A DNA stretch of 50,447 nt from CAYQTE01 sp964420285 (GTDB lineage Bacteria; Planctomycetota; Phycisphaerae; Tepidisphaerales; Tepidisphaeraceae), in contig CAYQTE010000034.1 of NCBI GenBank assembly GCA_964420285.1, forward strand, positions 1-50,447, read 5' to 3'. Positions 17,622-25,546 of this stretch are shown in pieces. The notes below the pieces were generated by a model, which was not told the origin of the DNA, did not search any database, and saw only the letters and a list, made by a program, of their open reading frames with translations. Both the position numbers and the translations under genes were made by a program. Each line of letters begins with the position of its first letter. The first letter of the stretch is position 1.

Positions 17622-18719
17622 ATGCCAAATATCGGTCCGATCGCACTGCCCCGGCCGTTTTGCCAGGCCGGTCTGGCTGGATACAGCGACCGCGCCATGC
17701 GCCAGGTCGCCCGCGGCCGGGGATGTCCCTACGCCGTCACCGAAGCCCTGCTCGATATCATCCTCCTGCACGGCGGCAAGGGTCTGCGCCGCGGCATCGA
17801 CATCGATGCACTGGATCATCCCGTCGCCGGCCAGATCATGGGCAGCGATCCGGCGGAAATGGCCCAGGCCGCCGGGATATTGGCGACGGCCGGTTACGAC
17901 GCGATCGATCTTAATTTCGCCTGCCCGGTGAAGAAGATTCAATCGAAGTTGCGCGGCGGCAATCTCCTGAACGACCCCGACCGCGCCATCGCGATCGTGC
18001 AGCGTGTGCGCGATATTCTCCCGCCGGCGATGCCGCTTACGCTGAGCATGCGACGTTCGTATGACGATACGACGGCTGCCGCCGACGCCTTCGATCGGAT
18101 TATCGACGCGGCGTGGAACGCAGGCTGTGCCGCCGTGCGCGTTCATGCCCGCACCGTCCAGCAGAAATACCAGGGCCGGGCGGTTTGGCCGTTTCTCAAA
18201 GCGATCAAGCAGCGATACCCCTATCGCACGATCCTCGGCAGCGGCGACGTTTTCACGGCCGCCGACGCCGTGGCCATGCTGGAGCAAACGGGCGTCGACA
18301 TCGTCTGGATCGCCCGCGGCGCCATCGGCAACCCGTGGATTTTCCGCGATGCCGCCCGACTGCTGGACAACCCCGCGATCGCACTCGACCCGCCCACCAT
18401 CGCCGAGCAGCGCCAGGCTCTGGCCGAACATTTCGCCATCGCGATCAAAATCCACGGCGAATCCCTCGCCGGCCGGCGCATGCGCAAGATCGGCATCAAG
18501 TACAGCCGGTTTCACCCGCAGCGATCTGTCGTCAAAGAAGCCTTCATCAACGTGCAAACGCTGCGCGACTGGCAGGCCGTTCTGAATCGCTGGTACGCGG
18601 AAGATCTCCCTGGCGTCTGGCCCGACCCGCGCGACGCCGATGAAGTGAACGACAATGATACGGCAGACGCCGACTGCGCGCGGGCCGCAGGCGGCACCTG
18701 CCTCGAGACCATCCCTTGA
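17622..18719 (+). CDS. tRNA-dihydrouridine synthase
   Basis: FMN-dependent enzyme that reduces uridines in the D loop of tRNA. From the ATG at 17622 (a TTG at 17616 is possible) it has 365 residues. The TIM barrel shows QAGLAGYSDRAMR at the N terminus, the catalytic Cys101 in DLNFACPVKKI, RGGNLLNDP, the basic substrate site VHARTVQQKYQG and the FMN phosphate loop GSGDVFTAADA. The usual MGCP before the catalytic Cys is FACP here. The C-terminal helical domain is present; the last ~25 residues (DNDTADADCARAAGG) are a low-complexity tail. Closest in layout to DusB-type enzymes, but the subfamily is not certain. Confidence 0.92.
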   Translation: MPNIGPIALPRPFCQAGLAGYSDRAMRQVARGRGCPYAVTEALLDIILLHGGKGLRRGIDIDALDHPVAGQIMGSDPAEMAQAAGILATAGYDAIDLNFACPVKKIQSKLRGGNLLNDPDRAIAIVQRVRDILPPAMPLTLSMRRSYDDTTAAADAFDRIIDAAWNAGCAAVRVHARTVQQKYQGRAVWPFLKAIKQRYPYRTILGSGDVFTAADAVAMLEQTGVDIVWIARGAIGNPWIFRDAARLLDNPAIALDPPTIAEQRQALAEHFAIAIKIHGESLAGRRMRKIGIKYSRFHPQRSVVKEAFINVQTLRDWQAVLNRWYAEDLPGVWPDPRDADEVNDNDTADADCARAAGGTCLETIP

Positions 18720-18853
18720 GTTGCAGCGCGGGCCGTTGCCACCGACAGGTGATTGCAATCCCGCATTCTGCATTCTCAGAATTCCGTCTTACGATTGCCA
18801 CGGTCGTAGCGCACCGCTATGATCCCCAATGACTCATTGACGTGGGAGGCCAA

Positions 18854-20704
18854 ATGACCGTCCGGGTGCGCGGCTCACGATGTTGGTTGGCACTGGCTTT
18901 GGCGATTCTTGCTGGTTACGGGTCGGTCTTCGCAATCGACGATCCGGGCCAGGACGTCGTGCATGTGACTTTCCCCAAGGGCGACGCATCTGGTGCGACG
19001 TTGGCGGCCGGAGCGCAGTTCTATTCCAACCGCACATATCCCATCAGCCGCCTGCCAAAGGAACTGGACGGATTGATGTACACGCGGCGCGCCGGGAATA
19101 CGGCCGCGCCCCTGATGATCGAGGCGCCGGCGGGCGTGACGGTTTATCTGTTGGTGGTGGACATCCCGGCGTCGGCCAGCGTCGAGACCCAGTTGGCCGC
19201 AACGGGCTGGACTCGGCTGGACAACGCGCAATACGCCGTAACGCCGCCGAACAACGGAGTGCTGGCGGTGTACGAGCATGTGTTTGCAACGGCTGCGAAT
19301 TTCCGAATCCCCAGCGGGCAGATCTTTGTCGCCGCACAGCATCTGGATGTGCGTGCCAGCAACTCCGCGAAGGTGGCTCAGGCGCCGGAGTTGCCGGCCA
19401 CGACACAACCCGCGCCAGCGCAACCGGCGCCAACCCCGCTGGCGTCCGCCGCCGCTGCCGCGCCGCCGCCGGTTCCGACGACCCGGACCACGCCGACGCC
19501 CGCCCGCGGACGCTCGGGCGCGCGCTCGCCGTACCCCTCGCCGATTCGGGGTTCCTCGCTGGGGACGGACGCCACGCCGCTGCCTGGCCCTACCACCCGG
19601 GTGGCCAGTCCGCAGGCGACCGTGAATTGCCTTGAAGTGATTCAGACCGATTCCGGCCAGATGCTCGGCCAATCGTCGGAGGTCGTACTCACAGTCACGC
19701 GCGGCGACACGTCAACCGCCGTGTCGGCGAAATTCGTCACCAAGGTCGGCGCTGACACAACTTTGGCCCTCGACGACGCGCTGCGATTCATCCATCTGAC
19801 CTACCCCAACTGGTACGTCGACAAGGCCGAAATCACGTTCGAGGACAAATACTCCACTCACGACGGCGGATCGATTGGCGCGGCCCTTGCAACATTGTTC
19901 CGCGCGACCGTCGAGGGCATCACGATCGACCCCGCCGCCGCCATCACCGGCGACATCGCCGCCAACGGCAAGATCCACGCGATCGGCGGAGTCTCGGCCA
20001 AACTGCGCGGGGCTGTCGCCGCCAAATGCGCATTGGTCGCCCTGCCCGAGGAAAATTACGACCAGCTTCTCGATGCATTGGTCTACAGCGGACCGTCCGC
20101 CATTTCCGATGTGCAGATCATCGGCATTGCGAATCTCGACGAAGCGATCGCCACCGTGCGTTCCGACCGCGATGTCCGGCTCGCCAGCGCGATCAGGGAT
20201 TTCGCAGCGTTCCGCACGGTCATGGCGGCCGGTCCGGCCGATTATATTCACTCCAAGGCGGCGCAGAATCGCCTTGCGGAGATCGTCAAGCTGTGTTCTC
20301 GCCATTTGTCCGCCAAATTGCTGCTGGCGTACGCGCAGGACAAGCAACCCGCGACGCTCTCCACCACGGCATCGTTGTATTACACCTTCCTGGCAACCGA
20401 GTGTGCCGCCGGAACGCTTCAGGAACCATCGATGCAACTGGCCTATGGCGCTGCGGGGACCATTCCGAAGAAAAGCGCCCAGGACAGCCTCGTCGATCTT
20501 TTCAAATTACGCCCCAAGGTGGATCCCAGCGTGCTGCCCCTTGTTGACGCCTTGAGCAACTATCTCACGGCATTCATCTCATATGACGACGGCCACGCCA
20601 TCATCGCGGATCTCCAGAAGCGGCGCGACGATGTCCTCTACGCCATGCGCAAACTTGAAACCGATACCGCTCTCATGCAGAAAATGCTCAAGGAAGGCAT
20701 CTAA
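18854..20704 (+). CDS. Secreted protein with Lon-type (S16) protease domain
   Basis: 616 residues from the ATG at 18854, chosen because GGGAGG lies five bases upstream; the GTG at 18842 lies just before that site. Order: signal peptide (about 1-26, WLALALAILAGYGSVFA); a beta-rich module (30-165) with FYSNRTYPISRLPKEL, VTVYLLVV, ATGWTRL and LAVYEHVF; an Ala/Pro/Thr-rich linker (166-255); an S16 domain (256-435); a helical C-terminal part. In the S16 domain Ser340 (GGSIGAA, replacing GPSAG) and Lys383 (IGGVSAK, replacing GGLKEK) are 43 residues apart, exactly the spacing of the Lon Ser-Lys dyad, and TGDIAANGKIHAIGG matches TGEITLRGxVLPIGG. No AAA+ ATPase is present, so it should act on exposed substrates outside the cytoplasm. 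The next gene carries four copies of its N-terminal module. Confidence 0.88.
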   Translation: MTVRVRGSRCWLALALAILAGYGSVFAIDDPGQDVVHVTFPKGDASGATLAAGAQFYSNRTYPISRLPKELDGLMYTRRAGNTAAPLMIEAPAGVTVYLLVVDIPASASVETQLAATGWTRLDNAQYAVTPPNNGVLAVYEHVFATAANFRIPSGQIFVAAQHLDVRASNSAKVAQAPELPATTQPAPAQPAPTPLASAAAAAPPPVPTTRTTPTPARGRSGARSPYPSPIRGSSLGTDATPLPGPTTRVASPQATVNCLEVIQTDSGQMLGQSSEVVLTVTRGDTSTAVSAKFVTKVGADTTLALDDALRFIHLTYPNWYVDKAEITFEDKYSTHDGGSIGAALATLFRATVEGITIDPAAAITGDIAANGKIHAIGGVSAKLRGAVAAKCALVALPEENYDQLLDALVYSGPSAISDVQIIGIANLDEAIATVRSDRDVRLASAIRDFAAFRTVMAAGPADYIHSKAAQNRLAEIVKLCSRHLSAKLLLAYAQDKQPATLSTTASLYYTFLATECAAGTLQEPSMQLAYGAAGTIPKKSAQDSLVDLFKLRPKVDPSVLPLVDALSNYLTAFISYDDGHAIIADLQKRRDDVLYAMRKLETDTALMQKMLKEGI

Positions 20705-20724
20705 GGCCACTTCGAGAGATCGAC

Positions 20725-22851
20725 ATGAAGCTTGCGGCACAATTGGCGATCGGATGCTGGCTCGTGATGGTGGCGGCGTTGTTGTTCTGGCCGCCCGCGC
20801 CCGCGGCCGACGGCGCGGCCGGCGCGCCCGTCCAGGTCCAATACTCCAGCGGCGGCGCGGAGCGGGCGAAGCTCGCGGTGGCCGAGTCCTTTTCGTCGGG
20901 CGCCGCATCGCCGATCAGCGGCGTGCCGGATGGCGCCGACGGTTTGACATTCACGCGCCGCGCCGCCGACGCGGCGGCCGATGTGCTGATCAGCGCGCCC
21001 GGCGGATCGACGGTGTTTCTGCTCATCGTCGACAACGGCAAGCAGAAGGCGGCCTTGGCAAACCTCGAAGCGTCGGGCTGGAAACGACAGTCCGATTGCG
21101 CTTTCATCCGCGGGGACGATGTGCGTGCATTGGCAATCTACAAACAGACGTTCGGCAAGGAAGGGCGTGTAACCATCACGGGCTTTACCACCCCGGTCTC
21201 CGTCGCGGCCAGTGCGATATCCCTTGCCGCCCCGGGTCCATTTCCCATCCTCGCCACTCCCGCCCCCGCAACCAAACCCGGCCCCGCCCGCAATCCCGGC
21301 GCCCGAGGCCCGGCGCAAGGCCCCATCGGCGACGATCCGCGCTATCCAGGCCCGGTCCTGATTGGCAATGCCAGCATCGAAATGAACGTCGCCAAAATCA
21401 AGGAGGGCGCGTTCTTTCGCCTGGGGAAAGCCTACCCCGCCAACTATCCCATCGAAATCACCAACGCCGACATCGTCGCCGCCCCTCCGGACACTGTCGA
21501 CGAAATGCTCGTCCACGTGCCGGCCGGTTCGACCGTCTACGTCATCCTCACCGACTCCAACAAGATCATCCCGTGGAAAACCGACCTCGTCGCCGCCGGC
21601 TGGAAGAGAATTGGCGATGGACATCTCCTTAGCGGGGCTGCCGTGACCAATCTGCTCATCTTTAAGCAATATTTCCCGACCACGCGGGACGTCACGTTTG
21701 TCGGCGCCGGCCTTCTGAGGGGTGATTTCTATGTCGCATCCGGCCAGTTATCGTTGCGTCCCGTCGAACTCCTAAGGGCGCTGGCAAACGCCGCCAGCCC
21801 GACAACGCAGCCGGACAACGCTCCGATCCGGATCGGGGCGAGGGAATTCAACCCGACCACGCGCAGCTCCACCGCTTCCGACGCCGTTCGAGTCAATTAC
21901 GGAACGACGCGCGCGACGCTGGCGCTGTTTCGCAATCCCGTGGTGCTTTGGAACCAGACCAGGGGAAACGTTCCCGATGAATTGATCGGCCTGACGCAAA
22001 CGATCCCCGCCGATGGCGTCCGGGAGATGCAGATCAACGCGCCGCCCCAATCGACGGTCTACCTGCTGCTGAGCGGCACATCTGCCGCGGCAGCCGCCCT
22101 GTCGCAACTGGGGTGGACCAGAATGCCCGAGCCGTCGCTTCCTCCCGCCGAAACGCTGCGCGGCGACCTGGCTGTTTATCGCCATGAGGCATCGGCCGCA
22201 CTGAACCTGACCATGGCCATGGCGGGCGCCCCCGGCCTGATTGTCGCCGCCAACCACATCAATCTGGTTCCCACCGCCAGTTTCGGCCGCGGGCGCGCTG
22301 GCACGACGACCAGGCCCGATCGCGAGCCGACGGCCATCGTCGCACCAGTTCCCGCCTCAACGTCGCCGCCCCAGACCCCGACCGTCCGGATCGGTTGCGA
22401 GGACCAATTGACCACTCCGGTTGCGCTCAAAGACGGGATGATACTCAATAGCCAGCGCGGCAACACGGCGTTCGGCATTCCCAATGCCATGTCCGGCTGC
22501 ATGGGTTCCGTTTTGCGCGGCGCATCATCGCGATTTCTGGTCATCGATGCCGCGGCCGGCGCGACCGTCAACCTTCTCATCGAGCAGACGGACGAAAATG
22601 CGGCGATCATCGATCAGTTGCCCCGATTGGGTTGGACCCGGCTGGCCGACGCGCACGTCGTCGATGACGGAATCTTTGTCGGGACACTGGCTGCGCTTCA
22701 GCAGACCAGCGCCGTCGAGCAGCAAACGGCCGTGCAACTTGCCGACAAGCCGGGCATATTCGTCATCGGCGCCGGTGACCTGCGATTACTGCCGCCGAGT
22801 GCGACCACACCGCCGCCAGCGACAATGCCCGCATCGGATACCTTACAATAG
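20725..22851 (+). CDS. Secreted protein of four GW-type modules, partner of the Lon-like protease
   Basis: A 708-residue exported protein (signal peptide MKLAAQLAIGCWLVMVAALL, cleavage near APAAD). It consists of four copies of the module that begins the upstream protease: about 30-155, 210-350, 385-520 and 560-690. Each copy has a strand with a VYLL-type core (STVFLLIVD, STVYVILTD, STVYLLLSG, ATVNLLIEQ), then a Gly-Trp-(K/T)-R motif (SGWKRQ, AGWKRI, LGWTRM, LGWTRL), then a strand such as LAIYKQTF or LAVYRHEA. Linkers are Pro/Thr-rich. No catalytic motif is visible. It starts 20 bp after the protease gene. The module resembles an uncharacterised domain at the ends of some planctomycete glycoside-hydrolase-type proteins, so carbohydrate or surface binding is a guess. 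Confidence 0.85.
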   Translation: MKLAAQLAIGCWLVMVAALLFWPPAPAADGAAGAPVQVQYSSGGAERAKLAVAESFSSGAASPISGVPDGADGLTFTRRAADAAADVLISAPGGSTVFLLIVDNGKQKAALANLEASGWKRQSDCAFIRGDDVRALAIYKQTFGKEGRVTITGFTTPVSVAASAISLAAPGPFPILATPAPATKPGPARNPGARGPAQGPIGDDPRYPGPVLIGNASIEMNVAKIKEGAFFRLGKAYPANYPIEITNADIVAAPPDTVDEMLVHVPAGSTVYVILTDSNKIIPWKTDLVAAGWKRIGDGHLLSGAAVTNLLIFKQYFPTTRDVTFVGAGLLRGDFYVASGQLSLRPVELLRALANAASPTTQPDNAPIRIGAREFNPTTRSSTASDAVRVNYGTTRATLALFRNPVVLWNQTRGNVPDELIGLTQTIPADGVREMQINAPPQSTVYLLLSGTSAAAAALSQLGWTRMPEPSLPPAETLRGDLAVYRHEASAALNLTMAMAGAPGLIVAANHINLVPTASFGRGRAGTTTRPDREPTAIVAPVPASTSPPQTPTVRIGCEDQLTTPVALKDGMILNSQRGNTAFGIPNAMSGCMGSVLRGASSRFLVIDAAAGATVNLLIEQTDENAAIIDQLPRLGWTRLADAHVVDDGIFVGTLAALQQTSAVEQQTAVQLADKPGIFVIGAGDLRLLPPSATTPPPATMPASDTLQ

Positions 22852-22863
22852 TACGCCAGCCGG

Positions 22864-23127
22864 ATGCCAATACCCTCCAGAAACCGTCTCGCCAAGCCGC
22901 TGCCGGATCAGTGGCGGCGGTGGCTCGTTGAGCAGGGCGTGCCGAAACGAAAATACACGGCCGTCTGCCGCGCCACGCTTGCCGGCGGCCGGGTCATCGA
23001 TGAACTGGTGATCGATCAGGGTTGGATCATCTCGCTGGACAGAAGCGGAGTGTCCGCTCCGGTGACGCAGAGGATTGATTTTGACCCGAGGATGATTGAG
23101 AGTCTGGAGCTGATTCAGTTTGTGTAA
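22864..23127 (+). CDS. Small conserved-looking protein of unknown function
   Basis: 87 residues (MPIPSRNRLAKPLPDQWRRW) starting 12 bp after the four-module gene, same strand. It has VIDELVIDQGWIISLDRSG and ends with SLELIQFV. The mix of charged and hydrophobic residues, the spacing and the in-operon position favour a real gene. It has no signal peptide, so it is unlikely to be a third secreted component. No family recognised. Confidence 0.6.
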   Translation: MPIPSRNRLAKPLPDQWRRWLVEQGVPKRKYTAVCRATLAGGRVIDELVIDQGWIISLDRSGVSAPVTQRIDFDPRMIESLELIQFV

Positions 23128-23155
23128 GAGTGAGGATCACACACGCGGTGGCGGA

Positions 23156-23229
23156 TGACAAGGTGACTTGGTGAAGGAACGATCGACCGGCGACGATTTT
23201 GTCACCCTGTCACCTTGTCAGCTTGTCAA
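23156..23229. repeat. CACCTTGT-type inverted repeat
   Basis: Left arm TGACAAGGTGACTTGGTGAA (23156-23175) faces right arm GTCACCCTGTCACCTTGTCA plus GCTTGTCAA (about 23201-23229). GACAAGGTGAC/GTCACCTTGTC is a perfect 11-bp complement. Units are 7-8 bases long (CACCTTGT, CACCCTGT, GCTTGT). The same family without an inverted arm occurs at 45290-45336. Confidence 0.75.
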
Positions 23230-23266
23230 ATTCCCCCCGCTCTGCGCCTCCACGACGGACAACCCC

Positions 23267-23629
23267 TTACCCCCCGGTCCGCCTCGGCACACCCGTCCGG
23301 CTGGCGTCCGAGCCGATGGTCTGATTGTGTCCCTTCTGATTGCTTCCCGGCCCGGCGAGGGGCAGATGCGACTTCTGCTGTCCCGGCGGGGCCGAGCGGT
23401 CCAGAAGGTTCGACACCCCGGCCCCACCGGGTTGAGCGATCGTTTCCTTCAGATGCTTAAACGACGCCGACTCGGCCGCGCGAGCCGGCTCGGCGGTCTT
23501 GCCCGCGCCGCGCCCGGCATGCGAGATAAACGCCGCCGCGGCCGCCGCCGCATTATCCATCTCCGGCGAAACCGCCGCCGTCTGAGACTCGGACGCCTTG
23601 GGTTTGGACCCTTTTTTCTGTTTTGCCAT
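23267..23629 (-). CDS. Small basic low-complexity protein
   Basis: 120 residues from the ATG at 23629, chosen because GGGAGAGG lies about six bases upstream; upstream in-frame codons would extend the frame but lack such a site. The N terminus is lysine-rich (MAKQKKGSKPKASESQ), followed by an Ala run (about residues 32-39) and a Gly/Pro/Arg-rich C-terminal half, probably disordered. It lies downstream of prfA on the same strand with a ~200-bp gap holding a decayed CGCAGAG-like repeat. Nucleic-acid binding is conceivable from the charge, but nothing specific supports it. Confidence 0.6.
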   Translation of the reverse strand: MAKQKKGSKPKASESQTAAVSPEMDNAAAAAAAFISHAGRGAGKTAEPARAAESASFKHLKETIAQPGGAGVSNLLDRSAPPGQQKSHLPLAGPGSNQKGHNQTIGSDASRTGVPRRTGG

Positions 23630-23832
23630 ATCGCCTCTCCCGTCGTTAAGCCGGGGATATCTTAACCGGGATCGCGGCGATTGGACAGGCGGGATGCGAA
23701 TACCGAGCTCCGGCTTCCTGTCCCTGTTCCCATCCACCATGATCGCCACCATCTGCAAGCGGCTCACCCGACCTCACCATCATACAGCGTCTTCTCCGCG
23801 TCCTTGGCGTCTCTGCGCTGAAAAATCTCAAT

Positions 23833-24939
23833 TCAAAGTTCCGCCAGCCGCTGTTGTTTATCAATCTCCACAATCGCCTCAATCAGCGGATCAAGGTGGC
23901 CCTGCATGATCTGCTCCAGCGGGAAGTTCTTCTCTCCGCCGCCCTCGCCGCCGAGGCGGTGGTCGGTGCAGCGGTTCTGCGGGAAGTTGTAAGTGCGGAT
24001 GCGCTGGCTGCGGTCGCCGCTGCCCATCATGTTGCGCCTGGCGGACGACACGGCCGCATCCTGCTTGGCACGCTGCCGCTCGTACAGCGTCGCCCGCAAC
24101 AGCGCCCAGGCCCGCTCCTTGTTCATCGACTGGCTTTTGAATTCGGTCATCTTGAACTGAATGCCGGTCGGCTTGTGGAGGATGCGCCAGCCCGTCTCGA
24201 CCTTGTTGACGTTCTGCCCGCCGGGTCCGCCGCCGCGGCAGCCGAATTCCTCGACGTCGGCCGGCTTGATGTCGATGGTGATATCCGGGATTTCCGGCAG
24301 CACGGCCACTGTGGCGGCGCTGGTGTGGATGCGGCCCTGGGCCTCGGTGATGGGCACGCGCTGCACGCGATGGCCGCCGCCTTCAAAGCGCAAGCGGCGA
24401 TACGCTCCGGCCCCGCGGACGTTGACGATCACTTCCTTGAATCCGCCGCGCTCGCCGGGCGAGAAATCGCTGGGCTCGTAGCGCCAGCGATTGCTTTCGG
24501 CATACTTGCGATACATCTCGAATAGATCGCCCGCGAACAGCGCCGCCTCCTCGCCGCCGGTCCCGGCGCGAATCTCCAGAAAGAACGAGGCGACCTCCGG
24601 CTCCTCGGCGGCCAGGAAATGCTCTTTGAGCGATTCGAGGATCGCATCCACGGCCGCCGTCGCCCCGGCGATTTCCGAAGCGGCCAGATCCGCCATTTCC
24701 GCATCGGATGTGTCCGCCGCCAATTCGCGCAGATGACTCAGTTCGCTTTGGGCCTTTTGGAATTCTCGGTATTGCGACACGACGGGTGCAAGCGGGCCCA
24801 TTTCCTTGCCGGCCGACGCCAGACGCGCACCGTCCTGGCTGTTGGCCGGGTCGTTGAGCACGGCCTCAAGCTGGCCGTAGCGGATCGACTGCTCGTCGAG
24901 CTTACGGAGCAATCCGGAGAGATAAGGTTTTTCGGACAT
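23833..24939 (-). CDS. prfA: Peptide chain release factor 1
   Basis: Recognises UAA/UAG stop codons and triggers peptide release on the ribosome. 368 residues, normal for RF1. The catalytic GGQ (RGGGPGGQNVNK) has its Gln at residue 242, whose side chain is normally methylated by PrmC. The stop-codon reading tripeptide is Pro-Ile-Thr at 196-198 (RVPITEAQGRIHTS), of the PxT class that separates RF1 from RF2 (SPF); the usual form is PAT or PVT. AGGA lies nine bases before the ATG. prmC is not adjacent; upstream, on the same strand, are the GxxExxY cassette and valS. Confidence 0.96.
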   Translation of the reverse strand: MSEKPYLSGLLRKLDEQSIRYGQLEAVLNDPANSQDGARLASAGKEMGPLAPVVSQYREFQKAQSELSHLRELAADTSDAEMADLAASEIAGATAAVDAILESLKEHFLAAEEPEVASFFLEIRAGTGGEEAALFAGDLFEMYRKYAESNRWRYEPSDFSPGERGGFKEVIVNVRGAGAYRRLRFEGGGHRVQRVPITEAQGRIHTSAATVAVLPEIPDITIDIKPADVEEFGCRGGGPGGQNVNKVETGWRILHKPTGIQFKMTEFKSQSMNKERAWALLRATLYERQRAKQDAAVSSARRNMMGSGDRSQRIRTYNFPQNRCTDHRLGGEGGGEKNFPLEQIMQGHLDPLIEAIVEIDKQQRLAEL

Positions 24940-25102
24940 GTGACGGATCCTGACAAATGCACGGAGAAGCGAACCGAATCGACGCGAAGACGCGGGGCGA
25001 GCTAACGGCGGGTCAGGACATGGGCCGGGGCGAGCTTCATGTCCATACGATATCCGGCGAACGGCGGGTGGTCCATTGACATGGCAGGAGAAGAATTATC
25101 AG

Positions 25103-25130
25103 CCACAGAGCACACAGAGGTCACAGAGAG
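25103..25130. repeat. 28-bp CACAGAG-type arm, left flank of GxxExxY gene
   Basis: CCACAGAGCACACAGAGGTC plus ACAGAGAG. Its reverse complement matches 25493-25520 at 27 of 28 positions (one C/T difference). It overlaps the last codons of the GxxExxY gene, whose TGA stop at 25121 is supplied by the repeat. Confidence 0.9.
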
Positions 25131-25483
25131 ATGCGTTTGATGCCGTCGACCATGAGGCGCTCGCCGAAATTCAGGAGCAGGGCGCGTTTGAGGTTGGTGG
25201 CTTTGAGGTAGGAGAGAACCTGCGATGTTGCCACTTCCGGGAGCTTTGCGACGGATTTGATCTCAACGATCACCTGGCCTTCCACAAGCATGTCAAGGCG
25301 CTGACCTTTGATGATGTGGCCCTTGTAATTCACGTCCGCATCGACCTGCCGCCGGACACTCAACCCGCGCATTTGCAATTCGAGACACAAGGCTTCCTCG
25401 TAAATCGACTCCAGCAACCCGGGCCCCAACGTGCGATGCACCTCAATCGCGGCGCCGATGATTTTGTCGGTCAACTCGTCCAT
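25121..25483 (-). CDS. GxxExxY protein (PD-(D/E)XK nuclease-like)
   Basis: A 120-residue protein with the family motif GLLESIY at residues 22-28 (G22, E25, Y28). A nuclease-like core follows: QRLDMLVEG with Asp near 64 and IVEIKSV with the ExK pair about ten residues later, then a Gln-containing helix (TSQVLSYLKAT) and a strand LLLNFGE. These are the marks of the PD-(D/E)XK superfamily, though no activity is established for this group. It is bounded by a 28-bp inverted repeat of CACAGAG units; the left arm provides the stop codon and the right arm ends ten bases before the ATG. It sits between valS and prfA on the same strand and looks like an inserted cassette. Confidence 0.9.
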   Translation of the reverse strand: MDELTDKIIGAAIEVHRTLGPGLLESIYEEALCLELQMRGLSVRRQVDADVNYKGHIIKGQRLDMLVEGQVIVEIKSVAKLPEVATSQVLSYLKATNLKRALLLNFGERLMVDGIKRISL

Positions 25484-25492
25484 AGATTCTTC

Positions 25493-25520
25493 CTCTCTGT
25501 GATCTCTGTGTGCTCTGTGG
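25493..25520. repeat. 28-bp CACAGAG-type arm, right flank of GxxExxY gene
   Basis: CTCTCTGTGATCTCTGTGTG plus CTCTGTGG. It is the inverted partner of 25103-25130 with one mismatch. It lies just upstream of the GxxExxY start, so it probably belongs to the transcript leader, and between that gene and the valS stop. Confidence 0.9.
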
Positions 25521-25546
25521 CTACACCGTTTTTTCTTTTTTCTCGA

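Noticed and set aside
25019..25084. Mini-frame MSMDHPPFAGYRMDMKLAPA upstream of prfA on the minus strand
   Set aside because: Only 26 codons, no ribosome-binding site, no recognisable family such as L31 that often precedes prfA.
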